Counted from the first letter of the stretch, positions 15,844 through 24,606 are shown. The stretch is 37,154 nt of DNA from CAZTVF01 sp964616985 (GCA_964616985.1 CAZTVF010000043.1:1-37154), one strand, 5' to 3'. Numbers and translations are program-made. The notes: generated by a model from the sequence alone, not told the origin.

Positions 15844-16692
15844 GTGAAGGAATTCCCGCGGACGAAGATCGAGAAGCTGTCGGTGTCGCGCATGATCATC
15901 GGGACCAACTGGTTCCTGGGCTTCTCGCACACCTCGAGCGCCAAGGACCATTATCTCAAGACCACCCAGACGATCTCCAAGATCGCCGACATCATGGAGG
16001 TCTTCGTCAAGGCCGGCATCGACACCACGATGGGCCTGATGACCGATGACACGATGCCCCTGGCCATCCAGGAGACCGAGCAGCGCACCGGCCGCAAGAT
16101 CATCCGCATCGGCACGCCGCACCTCTGGGTTGAAAACCCCGGGCCCAAGAAGGCCCGCATCGAGAAGATCCTCGATCAGCAGGCGGCGGCGGGCATCTCG
16201 ATGTGCATGCCGCACCAGTGCACCACCGACGCCCTCGTCGACCGCTGCACGCACACGATCCGCGACATGGACAAGTACTGCAAGATGATCCGCGAGCGCG
16301 GCATGATTCCGGGCCTGTCCTCGCACATGCCCGAGAGCGTGATCTATGCCGACGAGAGTGACCTGGACGTCGGGTCGTACATCCAGATCTACAACGCAGC
16401 CGGCTTCCTCATGCAACTGGAGGTCGACTGGGTGCACCGCATCATCCAGAACGCCCAGAAGCCCGTGATCACGATCAAGCCCTTCGCGGCGGGGCGGCTG
16501 CACCCGTTCGTGGGCCTGGCCTTCAACTGGAACACGATCCGCGACCAGGACATGGTGGCCGTCGGCACGATGACGCCCGACGAGGCCCGCGAGGTGATCG
16601 ACATGTCCTTCGCCATGCTCGAACGCCGCGCGCCCGAGATCAAGCTCCAGCGCACCCGCTCCAAGAGCTCGGTGGAGAAACGGGTCAAATAG
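15844..16692 (+). CDS. TIM-barrel-like conserved protein of unknown function
   Basis: 282 residues. Starts at GTG, five bases after AAAAGGAG; an ATG at 15742 in the same frame has no ribosome site. Strand-helix alternation and segments such as VSRMIIGTNWFLGF, VKAGIDTTMGLMTDD, GISMCMPHQCTTDALVD and PVITIKPFAAGRLHPF read like an aldo/keto-reductase or aldolase-type barrel, with the late KPF/AAGR resembling a phosphate-binding end. No specific family can be named. It follows dapF by 108 bases on the same strand and may share its transcript; two hairpins follow its stop. Confidence 0.75.
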   Translation: MKEFPRTKIEKLSVSRMIIGTNWFLGFSHTSSAKDHYLKTTQTISKIADIMEVFVKAGIDTTMGLMTDDTMPLAIQETEQRTGRKIIRIGTPHLWVENPGPKKARIEKILDQQAAAGISMCMPHQCTTDALVDRCTHTIRDMDKYCKMIRERGMIPGLSSHMPESVIYADESDLDVGSYIQIYNAAGFLMQLEVDWVHRIIQNAQKPVITIKPFAAGRLHPFVGLAFNWNTIRDQDMVAVGTMTPDEAREVIDMSFAMLERRAPEIKLQRTRSKSSVEKRVK

Positions 16693-16707
16693 GCCGGCGG
16701 TCATCGA

Positions 16708-16873
16708 CTCCGACGCATCGGAGCGCGAGGCATGGTCACTTCAGTGACCATGCACCATGAAACTCCACGGAGCCACGACCTCCGGTCCGTATACGGATGC
16801 ATGAGTGCCGACGGACTCGGTGCCGCCATCGCACCCGGTGCCGCCATCGCACCCCCAAACAAGTTTGGGGGTG
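16708..16873. repeat. Two short hairpins and a family B palindrome
   Basis: CTCCGA-CGCA-TCGGAG (16708-16723), GCATGGTCACT-TC-AGTGACCATGC (16730-16753, perfect 11-bp arms) and a perfect family B copy (16850-16873). The first two may act as transcript ends for the preceding gene but have no T run. Confidence 0.75.
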
Positions 16874-16958
16874 GCACCGATCAGGCACGAGCCCGCACCG
16901 GACCAGGTCCGTCTGCCCAAGCGGCGGCCGGTAATCGGGCGTCGCGCCGTTCGGCCTA

Positions 16959-16987
16959 TTGTCAGAAATCCCGCGCGAGTCTATGAT
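16959..16987 (+). promoter_or_regulatory. Sigma70-type promoter for glyQS
   Basis: TTGTCA, 17-base spacer, TATGAT. Transcription would begin near 16994, giving a leader of about 20 bases with AGGAG at 17001. Confidence 0.7.
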
Positions 16988-17015
16988 GGGCTCTTTCTAC
17001 AGGAGCAATAACGCC

Positions 17016-18695
17016 ATGGCCGAGAAGGCAACGGACTTGATGGAGAAACTGGTGGCGCTGTGCAAGCGGCGCGGTTTCATTTTCCAGTCGTCGGAGATCT
17101 ACGGCGGCATCAACGGTTTCTGGGACTACGGCCCGCTGGGCGTCGAGCTCAAGCGCAACGTCAAAGAGGCCTGGTGGGAAGACATCGTCCGCAAGCGCGA
17201 CGACATGGTCGGCCTCGACTGCTCCATCATCATGAACCCCAAGGTCTGGGAAGCGTCCGGCCACGTCGTGAACTTCAACGACCCGCTGGTGGACTGCCAA
17301 AAATGCAAGGTTAGACTACGTGCCGACCATATCTATATGGTCCCGTGGGTCGACGAGAGAGTATTCGAGGAAATGCACGAAACCTACGAAGCATTGAACG
17401 ACCAGCTGGCCGCAGAATTGGCAGAGATAGACAAGAACAGTCTCACTCTGGATGAACGAGAAGGGCAACGTCGAGAACTCGCACGCGTTTATAAAGACAG
17501 GAAGCTAGAAAGCCTGCCACGTCCAACGTGGAAATTCGTGACCGCAACTAGTCCGGAAGAGGCAAGGCAACAGGGCCAACTATCCAACAGAGAACGCAAA
17601 GTATTCAAGGGCGGGGCGCTTCAGTTGGAGCCTAAGCTAGTTGTCGACTACATGGCTTCAAAAGTTCAGTCGAAGCAGCCAGTGCTCTGTCCCCAGTGCG
17701 GCGCGGAGAACACGCTCACGCCGCCCCGCAAGTTCAACATGATGTTCAAGACCTTCGTGGGCGCCATGGAAGACTCGACGGCCGTGGCGTACCTGAGGCC
17801 CGAGACGGCGCAGGGCATCTTCGCCAACTACAAGAACGTGCTGGACACCAGCCGCATGAAGCCGCCCTTCGGCATCGCGCAGATCGGCAAGAGCTTCCGC
17901 AACGAGATCAATCCGCGCAACTACACCTTCCGCAGCCGCGAGTTCGAGCAGATGGAGATCGAGTTCTTCTGCCATCCCAAGGAAGCGGACAAGTGGTACG
18001 AGTACTGGCGCGACACGCGCTACGCGTGGTACGTCGGGCTGGGGCTCAAGAGCAGCAAGCTGCACCTCCGCTCGCACGAGAAGGAGGAGCTGGCCCACTA
18101 CGCCCGCGCGTGCGCGGACGTGGAATACGAGTTCCCGTTCGGCACGGCCGAGCTGGAGGGCATCGCCAACCGCACGGACTTCGACCTCACGCAGCACCAG
18201 AAGTTCAGCGGCAAGGACATGAACTTCTTCGACGATGAGACCAAGGAGAAGTACATCCCGTACGTGATCGAGCCCTCGGGCGGGTGCGATCGCGCGACGC
18301 TGGCGTTCCTGTGCGAGGCGTACACGGAAGACCAGGCCCCCGATGAGAACGGCGCGATGCAGACCCGCGTGGTGATGAAGTTCCACCCGCGGCTGGCGCC
18401 GATCAAGGTGGCGGTCTTCCCGCTGGTGAAGAAGGAAGGCATGCCCGAGATCGCCGAGAAGATCTACCGGCAGTGCAAGAATTCGGGCCTGACGGCCTTC
18501 TACGACGAGAAGGGCGCGGTCGGCCGGCGATATCGCCGCCAGGACGAAGCCGGCACGCCGTTCTGCGTCACCGTCGACGGCCAGACGCTGACCGACCAGA
18601 CCGTCACCATCCGCGACCGCGACACGCTCAAGCAGGAACGCATCGCCGCCGACAAGGTGCTGGAGTACGTGAAGGAAAAGCTGTCGGTGCGGTGA
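17016..18695 (+). CDS. glyQS: Glycyl-tRNA synthetase, single-chain (alpha2) type, with an enlarged zinc-ribbon insert
   Basis: 559-residue class II synthetase. Motif 2 (GKSFRNEI, about 291-298), YLRPETAQGIF (259-269), motif 3 (EPSGGCDRATLAFL) and the C-terminal anticodon domain (IKVAVFPLV, YDEKGAVGRRYRRQDEAGTPF) are all present. The zinc ribbon is split: CQKC at 94-97 and CPQC at 225-228, with about 127 residues between them, including RLRADHIYMVPWVDERVFEE and a charged helical stretch. This insert has lower GC (hand count 31, 31, 34 and 31 of 60 on lines 17401-17640, versus 38-40 of 60 at 17101, 17821 and 18301). The start follows AGGAG by ten bases and lies behind a good promoter; an upstream in-frame start at 16959 would overlap the promoter. 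Confidence 0.95.
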   Translation: MAEKATDLMEKLVALCKRRGFIFQSSEIYGGINGFWDYGPLGVELKRNVKEAWWEDIVRKRDDMVGLDCSIIMNPKVWEASGHVVNFNDPLVDCQKCKVRLRADHIYMVPWVDERVFEEMHETYEALNDQLAAELAEIDKNSLTLDEREGQRRELARVYKDRKLESLPRPTWKFVTATSPEEARQQGQLSNRERKVFKGGALQLEPKLVVDYMASKVQSKQPVLCPQCGAENTLTPPRKFNMMFKTFVGAMEDSTAVAYLRPETAQGIFANYKNVLDTSRMKPPFGIAQIGKSFRNEINPRNYTFRSREFEQMEIEFFCHPKEADKWYEYWRDTRYAWYVGLGLKSSKLHLRSHEKEELAHYARACADVEYEFPFGTAELEGIANRTDFDLTQHQKFSGKDMNFFDDETKEKYIPYVIEPSGGCDRATLAFLCEAYTEDQAPDENGAMQTRVVMKFHPRLAPIKVAVFPLVKKEGMPEIAEKIYRQCKNSGLTAFYDEKGAVGRRYRRQDEAGTPFCVTVDGQTLTDQTVTIRDRDTLKQERIAADKVLEYVKEKLSVR

Positions 18696-19218
18696 GAGAA
18701 ACGGAAAGAAGCAGAAAGAGAAAACGGAAAGAGAGCGGGATTCTTGGATTCAACGGATTAAGAGGATTACAGAGAGAGTGGGTGCCCAAAGTTTCTGGCA
18801 TGCCGCATTCGGGTCGAAAGCTGACCGCAGAGGCCACCGTGCTGGGCCCGAAGGGCCGCAAGGCGGGTAGCCGGGGGCAAGGCCGTACCCGGCCGCAGCC
18901 CCCGGAACAGCCCGGTAGATAGCCGCCCCAGCGGGGCGGCTGGAACCCTCGGCCGCCGACTGCCTACACCCCCAGCCGCCCCGCTGGGGCGGCGGATCAT
19001 TGAGCCGCATATCCGGGGGCATTCGCTTGCCCCCGGCTAAGCGCCAAACGCTCCTTCGGAGCGAACTTGCAGCTCCCTCTGCCTCGGCGGTCAACGGATT
19101 GCACATCAAGGGGCTGGGTCGTGCCATGAAAACTTGTCACACCCGAAAGATTCAGCTTCTTTCTGGAATCCAGTAATCCTTTGAATCCCCTAATCCCGCT
19201 CTCTTTCTGTTCTTCTTC
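18696..19218. repeat. Composite: inverted GGATTA microrepeats around a hairpin cluster
   Basis: No gene. GAAAGAGAGCGGGATT...GGATTCAACGGATTAAGAGG occurs on the plus strand at 18725-18775 and its complement at 19150-19205. Between these inverted arms lie: CCGGGGGC...GCCCCCGG (18871-18906), AGCCGCCCCAGCGGGGCGGC (18919-18940) whose arms recur at 18976-18996, CCGGGGGCATTCGCTTGCCC plus CCGG (19011-19037) and GCTCC.TTCGGAGC (19050-19063). Confidence 0.75.
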
Positions 19219-20346
19219 TTATCCGACGCTCACGCCGATCAGGCGGCCGACGGCGAAGGTGATCGCGGCGGCGGCCAGGCCGAAGATGACCATGCGGACG
19301 CCGCTGCGCCAGGCGGTCTTGCCGGTGAACAGCGTGATGGCGGCGCCGATGACGTAGAGGCCGACGGTGCTGAGGACCGCGCTGGCGGCGATGGCGGCGT
19401 TGCCGTCCAGCACCGGCAGCATGAAGGGGATGACGGGGATGACCGCGCCCAGCGCGAACAGGCCGAACGACGTTCCGGCCGCAACCCACGGCGAGCCGCC
19501 CAGTTCCTCGGGATCGATGGCGAGCTCTTCGCGGATGAGCGTCTGAAGGGCGCTGTCCTTGTCGCGGAAGATGTGCTGGGCGATCTGGCGGGCCTGCTCT
19601 TCGGGCAGGCCGCGCGACTGGTAGATGAGAGACAGTTCCTCGGCCTCCTCCTGGGGTGAGTTGGCGATCTCGGCCCGCTCGATCTCGATCTGCCGCTGGT
19701 AGAGCTCGCGCGAGCTCTGCACCGACAGCCACTCGCCCAGGGCCATCGAGCACGCGCCCGCCAGCAGGCCGGCGAGGCCCGTGATGAGGATCATGCCATG
19801 CGCGCCGGCGGCGGTGGCGGCCCCGGCGACGCCCATGACCAGGCTGAGGTTGGAGACCAGGCCGTCGTTGGCGCCCAGCACCGCGGCCCGCAGCGCGTTG
19901 CCGCCGCCGGTGCGGTGGCGGCCTTCCATCTGGGCCAGCTTCGCCCCGCCCGCGCCGCCGCTGCCGCTCATCTGGGCCAGCAGCCGGGCGTGCGAGGCCT
20001 CCTCGGCCGGCATGTCGCCCGCGTCGGCCTGGGCGGAGTACTTGCCCGCGGCGGACTGCTCGATGCCCGTGACAGTGGGCAGGACCATGCCCACACCCAG
20101 CCGCCGCGCCAGCCACGCCAGCACCTTCGTCTGCCACGAAGGCTTGAACGCGGGCACGGGCACGCCGGCGGCCTGGAGTTTGCCCACCCACGCCTCGGCG
20201 TGACGGTCCTCGACCTGTGCGAAGCGGCGGTAGATCTCGGCCAGTCGCGGATCCTTCTCGGCCTGGGCCATCGCGCGGTAGAGGGCGGCGCCGTTGCGTT
20301 CATCGGCGAGGTTGTCGAGCTGACGTTTGAGATCGGTATTGTCCAT
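19219..20346 (-). CDS. MbfA-like ferritin/rubrerythrin-VIT1 membrane protein (iron or manganese transporter)
   Basis: 375 residues. The N-terminal ferritin-like domain (about 1-140) has E/H pairs in ALYRAMAQAEKDPR, FAQVEDRHAEAW and MPAEEASHARLL. A Gly-rich linker leads to a VIT1/CCC1 transporter domain: LRAAVLGANDGLVSNLSLVMGVAGA, GEWLSVQSSRELYQRQIEIE, and several C-terminal membrane helices. This is the architecture of membrane-bound ferritin A, which exports Fe2+ in Bradyrhizobium and relatives; VIT1 proteins may also carry Mn2+. The ferritin domain start favours ATG 20346 over 20361; neither has a good ribosome site. No Fur box was identified. Confidence 0.85.
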   Translation of the reverse strand: MDNTDLKRQLDNLADERNGAALYRAMAQAEKDPRLAEIYRRFAQVEDRHAEAWVGKLQAAGVPVPAFKPSWQTKVLAWLARRLGVGMVLPTVTGIEQSAAGKYSAQADAGDMPAEEASHARLLAQMSGSGGAGGAKLAQMEGRHRTGGGNALRAAVLGANDGLVSNLSLVMGVAGAATAAGAHGMILITGLAGLLAGACSMALGEWLSVQSSRELYQRQIEIERAEIANSPQEEAEELSLIYQSRGLPEEQARQIAQHIFRDKDSALQTLIREELAIDPEELGGSPWVAAGTSFGLFALGAVIPVIPFMLPVLDGNAAIAASAVLSTVGLYVIGAAITLFTGKTAWRSGVRMVIFGLAAAAITFAVGRLIGVSVG

Positions 20347-20424
20347 GGTTGATGGAATCATAGCGGGCCCGGGGGATGGGTGGCAAGCGTGGCATCGGTC
20401 GTGAGATGAGAGGCGGAAATCCAA

Positions 20425-20605
20425 GCGGGATTTCTAAGGATTCATCGGATTAGGGGATTCTGAAAGAGAGGGGGCCACGCCCGGCGAATATCGCGGCATG
20501 GTTAAAGCTGGGAGTAATGCTCTGGCGGCGGCTTGCCGTTCGGCGCTGTAGAGGCTTCAGGGCATCACCCGTGTCTGACAGCGCCGAACGGCAAGCCGCG
20601 CAAGA
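20425..20605 (+). repeat. Family F microrepeat and family A stem-loop, copy 3
   Basis: Family F: AAGCGGGATTTCTAAGGATT then CATCGGATTAGGGGATTCTG (20428-20470). Family A: left arm GGCGGCTTGCCGTTCGGCGC (20527-20547), loop TAGAGGCTTCAGGGCATCAC, right arm GCGCCGAACGGCAAGCCGC (20582-20600), then GCACTCACATGTTCC as in copy 4. Confidence 0.85.
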
Positions 20606-20686
20606 GCACTCACATGTTCCGATGGATCGTGACGCCTCTAGACCGCGCCATCGGGCATGGCCGCGGCGGCGGGGCGGGCATGGGCA

Positions 20687-21331
20687 TCAGAACTCGGCGG
20701 CGTATCCCATCTTCCGGGGTTCCCAGGCGATGCGGCGGACCTGGATGTCGCGGAGGCGGATCATGCTCTGGTAGGCCTCGAAACCGACGAGGTTGGACGC
20801 CTGCGAGTCGATGGGCTCGCCGTCGAAGACCTCCAGCACCAGCCTGCCGTCGACGAAGACGAAGCACTGGCCGTCGATGCTGCCGGCCTGGATGTGGTAT
20901 TCGCGGCCGGGCGTGAACCAGGGGCAGGGGGTGGCGGCGACGAGCTTGTACGCGGGCGATTTTTCCACGCCGGCCTTGCCGTCCCACCAGCCCTGGATGC
21001 CCGCGACGTAGGCGAGGCCCCGCGTGTTGTCGGCCTCGTTCCAGGTGACGTTCCACATTACGTCGATGTCGTGCGTGCTGGGCAGCACGGTCTGGGCGTG
21101 GAAGTCGACCAGTACGTTGCCCGTACAAGCGAAGCGGCCCAGCAGGCAGCCGGGCGAGGGCTTGGGGTTCATGCCGTGGAAGCAGCCATCCTGGAACCAC
21201 CACGTGCCGCCGCGCACCTGCCAGTCCTGCTCGAACGACTCTGCCGTCAGCGGGCGATCGTACAGCATCGCCGAGGCGGCCAGGTCGATCCGCTTGTGCA
21301 TGATCAGGAGTTCATTTGCGTGCGTGGTCAT
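20687..21331 (-). CDS. DUF1080-like (concanavalin-fold, 3-keto-disaccharide hydrolase-type) protein
   Basis: 214 residues, no signal peptide. Features of the jelly-roll DUF1080/LamG group: WQVRGGTWWFQDGCFHG, DIDVMWNVTWNEAD, PGREYHIQAGSIDGQCFVFV, FVDGRLVLEVFDGEP and VGFEAYQSMIRLRDIQVR. ATG 21331 is chosen because GAGGAG lies six bases ahead. It starts 17 bases after the Gfo/Idh/MocA gene, so the two form an operon; such oxidoreductases and DUF1080 proteins often work together in 3-keto-sugar metabolism, which makes a shared saccharide pathway a reasonable inference. Confidence 0.8.
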   Translation of the reverse strand: MTTHANELLIMHKRIDLAASAMLYDRPLTAESFEQDWQVRGGTWWFQDGCFHGMNPKPSPGCLLGRFACTGNVLVDFHAQTVLPSTHDIDVMWNVTWNEADNTRGLAYVAGIQGWWDGKAGVEKSPAYKLVAATPCPWFTPGREYHIQAGSIDGQCFVFVDGRLVLEVFDGEPIDSQASNLVGFEAYQSMIRLRDIQVRRIAWEPRKMGYAAEF

Positions 21332-21348
21332 CGCGGCTCCTCGCTGGA

Positions 21349-22395
21349 TCATTCAAAGGGCGTGTTCTTCTTCGCCGCCGAGATCACCTTCATCACCGCG
21401 GCCGCCTGCTCGAGGGTGATGGGGTACTTGGCGTTCTTGCGGATGGAGGCGTACATGTCGTCCCAGATCGTGGTCATGTCGACCTTCTTCTTGGGCGCGA
21501 CGGCGACGGTCTCTTCGATCCACTGGAGGTTGTCGGGGCGGCCGAACGTCTCGCCCGGCGTGCCGGGGTCGGCCTTGCGGGGCGCGAGCTTGATCTTGGG
21601 GTCCAGGTACCGCAGTGTGATCTTGTCGCCCGTGGCGCTGAGCCCGCCCTTGGTGCCCAGGACGATGTACTCCGGCTCAAACATGGCCGAGCCGCCACTG
21701 ATCTCCAGGTCGATGACGCGGTCGTTCTGGCCGACCATGATGATCTTGAGGTGGTCTTCGGCGTCGCCGGCGGCGGCGATGAGGCTCAGGTGGCTCCACA
21801 TGGCCGTCATCTGCGATTCCAGCAGCTGCAGGCCGTGGTCGATGATGTGCGGGCCCCAGTTGAGCAGTTGCCCGCCGCCGAACTTCTTGATCGTCTGCCA
21901 GTCGTCGCGGCGCGAGAAGCCCAGCCGCCGCAGCTTGATCTCGAACACCTTGCCGAGAATGCCCGAGTCGATGATTTCCCGAACGTGCTGGAAGCACGGT
22001 TCGTAGCGACGATTGTGGCGGATGAAGAGCTTGCCCTTGCTGCGCTGGGCCGCGGCGACGATCTTCTTGGCCTCGGCGTGCGTGGTGCACATCGGCTTTT
22101 CCAGCAGGACGTGCTTGCCGGTCTTGAGTGCGGCGATGGCGTGGGCGTAGTGGTCGCAGCTGCGCGAGGCGATGTCGATCAGCTCGACGCTGGGGTCGGC
22201 CATCAGGTCGGCCACGTCCGTGTAAGTCCGGCAGCCGTAGGCTTCCTTGGCCCGTTCGAGGCGGCCGGGGATGGTGTCGCAGACGGCGACGATCTTGAAC
22301 TTGTCCTCGCGGCCTTTGAGCTCGGGGCAGTGCATGCCCCAGCCCGCGCGCCCCAGACCGATCAAACCGATACGAACAGGAGAAGCCTTTGCCAT
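21349..22395 (-). CDS. Gfo/Idh/MocA-family NAD(P)-dependent oxidoreductase
   Basis: 348 residues. An N-terminal Rossmann fold (IGLIGLGRAGWG at about 9-20, IVAVCDTIPGRLERA) leads to the family EKPM motif with its catalytic Lys, HNRRYEPCFQHVREIIDSG and LLNWGPHIIDHGLQLL. Substrates in this family are sugars, inositols and their acids; specificity is not predictable here. ATG 22395 is preceded by GAGGAC; upstream in-frame starts read into the shared intergenic region. First gene of an operon with the DUF1080-like gene, divergent from the lipoprotein operon. Confidence 0.9.
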   Translation of the reverse strand: MAKASPVRIGLIGLGRAGWGMHCPELKGREDKFKIVAVCDTIPGRLERAKEAYGCRTYTDVADLMADPSVELIDIASRSCDHYAHAIAALKTGKHVLLEKPMCTTHAEAKKIVAAAQRSKGKLFIRHNRRYEPCFQHVREIIDSGILGKVFEIKLRRLGFSRRDDWQTIKKFGGGQLLNWGPHIIDHGLQLLESQMTAMWSHLSLIAAAGDAEDHLKIIMVGQNDRVIDLEISGGSAMFEPEYIVLGTKGGLSATGDKITLRYLDPKIKLAPRKADPGTPGETFGRPDNLQWIEETVAVAPKKKVDMTTIWDDMYASIRKNAKYPITLEQAAAVMKVISAAKKNTPFE

Positions 22396-22597
22396 GGTGT
22401 CCTCATTCGGTCCGCAGGCACGAACCGTCGGGGGTGAAGTCGCATCGCGTGCCGGCGGCACATTGCCGGCGGCGCTGCAAGATATCCGGCTCGAACACAT
22501 CGCCCGCCCAGGTGAGTTCGACCCGGTGGCGCGGTTGACAGAAGGTACGACAGGAGGTTTTTTCAGTCAACGGGAAAACAACAACGGCTAGGCCGGA

Positions 22598-22626
22598 TTG
22601 ACGATTTTGCCGATATAAGAGATAAT
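22598..22626 (+). promoter_or_regulatory. Sigma70-type promoter for the lipoprotein operon
   Basis: TTGACG, 17-base spacer, GATAAT. It would start transcription near 22633, about 43 bases before the GTG start of the first lipoprotein. Confidence 0.7.
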
Positions 22627-22675
22627 ACAGAGCTTGGTTTATGTCAGGCCCGCCGCCTGGGAAAGGGTCGTTTTT

Positions 22676-23446
22676 GTGCAAAAGCTGGTGAGTGTAGTTC
22701 TATTGGCTGCGGCCTGGCTGGGCGGTTGCGGCGGCGGCGATCACTCGCTGACGTGTCCGCGAGTGCTCTACCTGGACGGCGCGGGGTGGTACACCTCCGA
22801 CGCCTCGGTGCGCAAGGGCCTCGTCAGCTCGGGATATTCCGGCCAGATCGAGCGATTTGAATGGTCGGCCGTGGCCCTGGGGCCGCTGGGCGACCACATG
22901 CTGGCCGGGCCGGACCACCCGCGAGCGGGGGCACTGGCGCGGAAGATCGAGAAGCTGCGAGAAGCCAACCCGTACGGCCAGCTCGACATCGTCGGCCTGT
23001 CGGCCGGAAGCGGCATCGTCGTCTATGCCCTGGAGCAACTGCCCCCGGGCGTGATGGTGGACCACGTGGTGCTGTTGAGCCCGTCCATCTCGAGCAACAC
23101 GGATCTGTCCGAGGCCTTGAGCCACGTGCGGTACCGCCTGTACTACACGCAGAGTTCCAAGGACGCGTTGCTGCGGCTGGGAAGCAGCGCGGGCGTGGAG
23201 GGCGGCGAGCCGGCGGGGCGGGCGGGCTTCATGACGCCCGATTTCATGTCGCCGTCGGAGATGCGGCAGTATGACAAGGTGACGCCGCTGCTGTGGGCCC
23301 CGGAGTACGCGGCCTACGGCTGGGATGGCGGGCACCTTTCAGTGACGTCGTCGGAATTCATTCGCGTCGTGATTGCGCCGCGGTTGAAGGATGAAGTTCG
23401 GCATCCATTGGATCGAACGTTGGTCAAATCGAGGGCACACAAATGA
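22676..23446 (+). CDS. Lipoprotein with alpha/beta-hydrolase fold
   Basis: 256 residues. Starts at GTG with GAAAGGG upstream; signal peptide VQKLVSVVLLAAAWLGGC ends in a lipobox (LGGC). The mature part looks like an alpha/beta hydrolase: VLYLDGAGWYTSD as first strand, nucleophile elbow GLSAGSG at about 107-113, VVLLSPSISSNTDLSEAL, and a C-terminal GWDGGHLSV that could supply the His. The acid residue is not obvious. Its TGA overlaps the next ATG (ATGA). Confidence 0.75.
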   Translation: MQKLVSVVLLAAAWLGGCGGGDHSLTCPRVLYLDGAGWYTSDASVRKGLVSSGYSGQIERFEWSAVALGPLGDHMLAGPDHPRAGALARKIEKLREANPYGQLDIVGLSAGSGIVVYALEQLPPGVMVDHVVLLSPSISSNTDLSEALSHVRYRLYYTQSSKDALLRLGSSAGVEGGEPAGRAGFMTPDFMSPSEMRQYDKVTPLLWAPEYAAYGWDGGHLSVTSSEFIRVVIAPRLKDEVRHPLDRTLVKSRAHK

Positions 23447-24606
23447 AACGATTTACTCATGCCGCGGGGTTTGCGGTGCTGGCGCTGCTGCTGGCGAGTT
23501 GCTCCACTGCGAACCAGCAGGCGAAGCAGCTCGAAGAGAAGGGCCAGCCGCAGCTGGCGTACGAGAACTACCGGCGCGCGCTGCTGCATAATCCCGGCGA
23601 CGCCACCGCCATCGCGGGCATGACCCGCACCGCGCCGGGGGCCGTGACCTATTGGCAGGGGCAGGCGAAGACGTTCGGCGACTCCGGGGCGCTGGAGGAA
23701 GCCGCCGTCTGCCATCGCACGGTCCTGCGGATCAAGCCCGACGAGCAGGCGAGCATCGACTGGCTGCGCGAGCACAAGATGGACGTGCCCGAAGGCCCGG
23801 CCGACGCGAAGATCCTGGCGGGCATCACGCAGAAGCAGCCGCCGACGAAGGTGACGATCAACTCGGGCGCCGACCCCAATGCCACGGTCGGCGTCATGCA
23901 CTCGGCGACCACCTCGCCGGCGCCGGCCGCCGCGCAGGCGCCCATCGCCTTGGCCACACCCGCCCCGACGCCCAAGCCGACGCCGATGGTGGTGGCCATT
24001 GCCACGCCCGCCCCGACGCCGGCGCCGACACCTGTGCCGACACCCAAGCCCACGCCCGCACCGACGCCGGTGGTTATCGTGGTGGCCACACCGGCCCCCA
24101 CGCCATCGCCCACGCCCAAGCCGACGCCGGTCGTTGTCGCCGTGGCCACGCCGGCCCCCACGCCCGCTCCTGCCAAGGAGCCGGATGCGACCGTGAGGAC
24201 CGAGGTGAAGGTCACCCGCGAGGTCACGATCGAGAGCGATGTGGCCCAGGGCCCAACGACGCTGGAACTTCAGCGGCAGAAGCCCCAGGTGCGGTACGAG
24301 AAGAACGCGAGCATGGACTCGATGATCCTGACCGTCCGCATCAGCAACGATGACAAGCGGTTCCCGAAATTCACGCCGCTGATGGAAGGCCTGAGCGTTC
24401 GCGTGAAGGATACCGATGGCAACCCGCTGAACGCCGACCTGGAGTTCTATTACCACGACAAGAAGGTGGGCGAGAAGGTTTGCGCCCTGGGCATCGACTC
24501 CGTGGTCAGCCTCCGCGGCAGCAGCGGCACGACGTGGGAGATCGTCATCGTCGGCATCTACAACAAGACCGAGACCGTGACGCTGGGCCTCCGCAAGAGG
24601 AAGTAA
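23443..24606 (+). CDS. Lipoprotein with TPR-like start and Thr-Pro-rich linker
   Basis: 387 residues. Lipobox LLASC (lipid Cys20). A TPR-like pair (QLEEKGQPQLAYENYRRALL and EEAAVCHRTVLRIKPDEQAS) precedes a linker of about 80 residues built from TPAPTP / TPKPTP repeats interrupted by VVVAIA and VVIVVA runs (about 165-245), then a C-terminal beta-rich domain (about 255-387: MILTVRISNDDKRFPKF, GLSVRVKDTDGNP). Pro-Thr linkers of this kind commonly span the periplasm or cell wall. Coupled to the preceding lipoprotein by an ATGA overlap, so the two probably act together at the same membrane. Confidence 0.75.
   Translation: MKRFTHAAGFAVLALLLASCSTANQQAKQLEEKGQPQLAYENYRRALLHNPGDATAIAGMTRTAPGAVTYWQGQAKTFGDSGALEEAAVCHRTVLRIKPDEQASIDWLREHKMDVPEGPADAKILAGITQKQPPTKVTINSGADPNATVGVMHSATTSPAPAAAQAPIALATPAPTPKPTPMVVAIATPAPTPAPTPVPTPKPTPAPTPVVIVVATPAPTPSPTPKPTPVVVAVATPAPTPAPAKEPDATVRTEVKVTREVTIESDVAQGPTTLELQRQKPQVRYEKNASMDSMILTVRISNDDKRFPKFTPLMEGLSVRVKDTDGNPLNADLEFYYHDKKVGEKVCALGIDSVVSLRGSSGTTWEIVIVGIYNKTETVTLGLRKRK

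Noticed and set aside
14692..16704. 670-codon ORF on the minus strand
   Set aside because: Antisense to dapF and the TIM-barrel-like gene; its His/Gly/Ala/Val/Asp-rich composition is the usual shadow of GC-rich coding DNA.
23649..24227. Gly-Val-rich ORF antisense to the Thr-Pro linker
   Set aside because: It is the complement of the Pro-Thr repeats, not a collagen- or silk-like gene.
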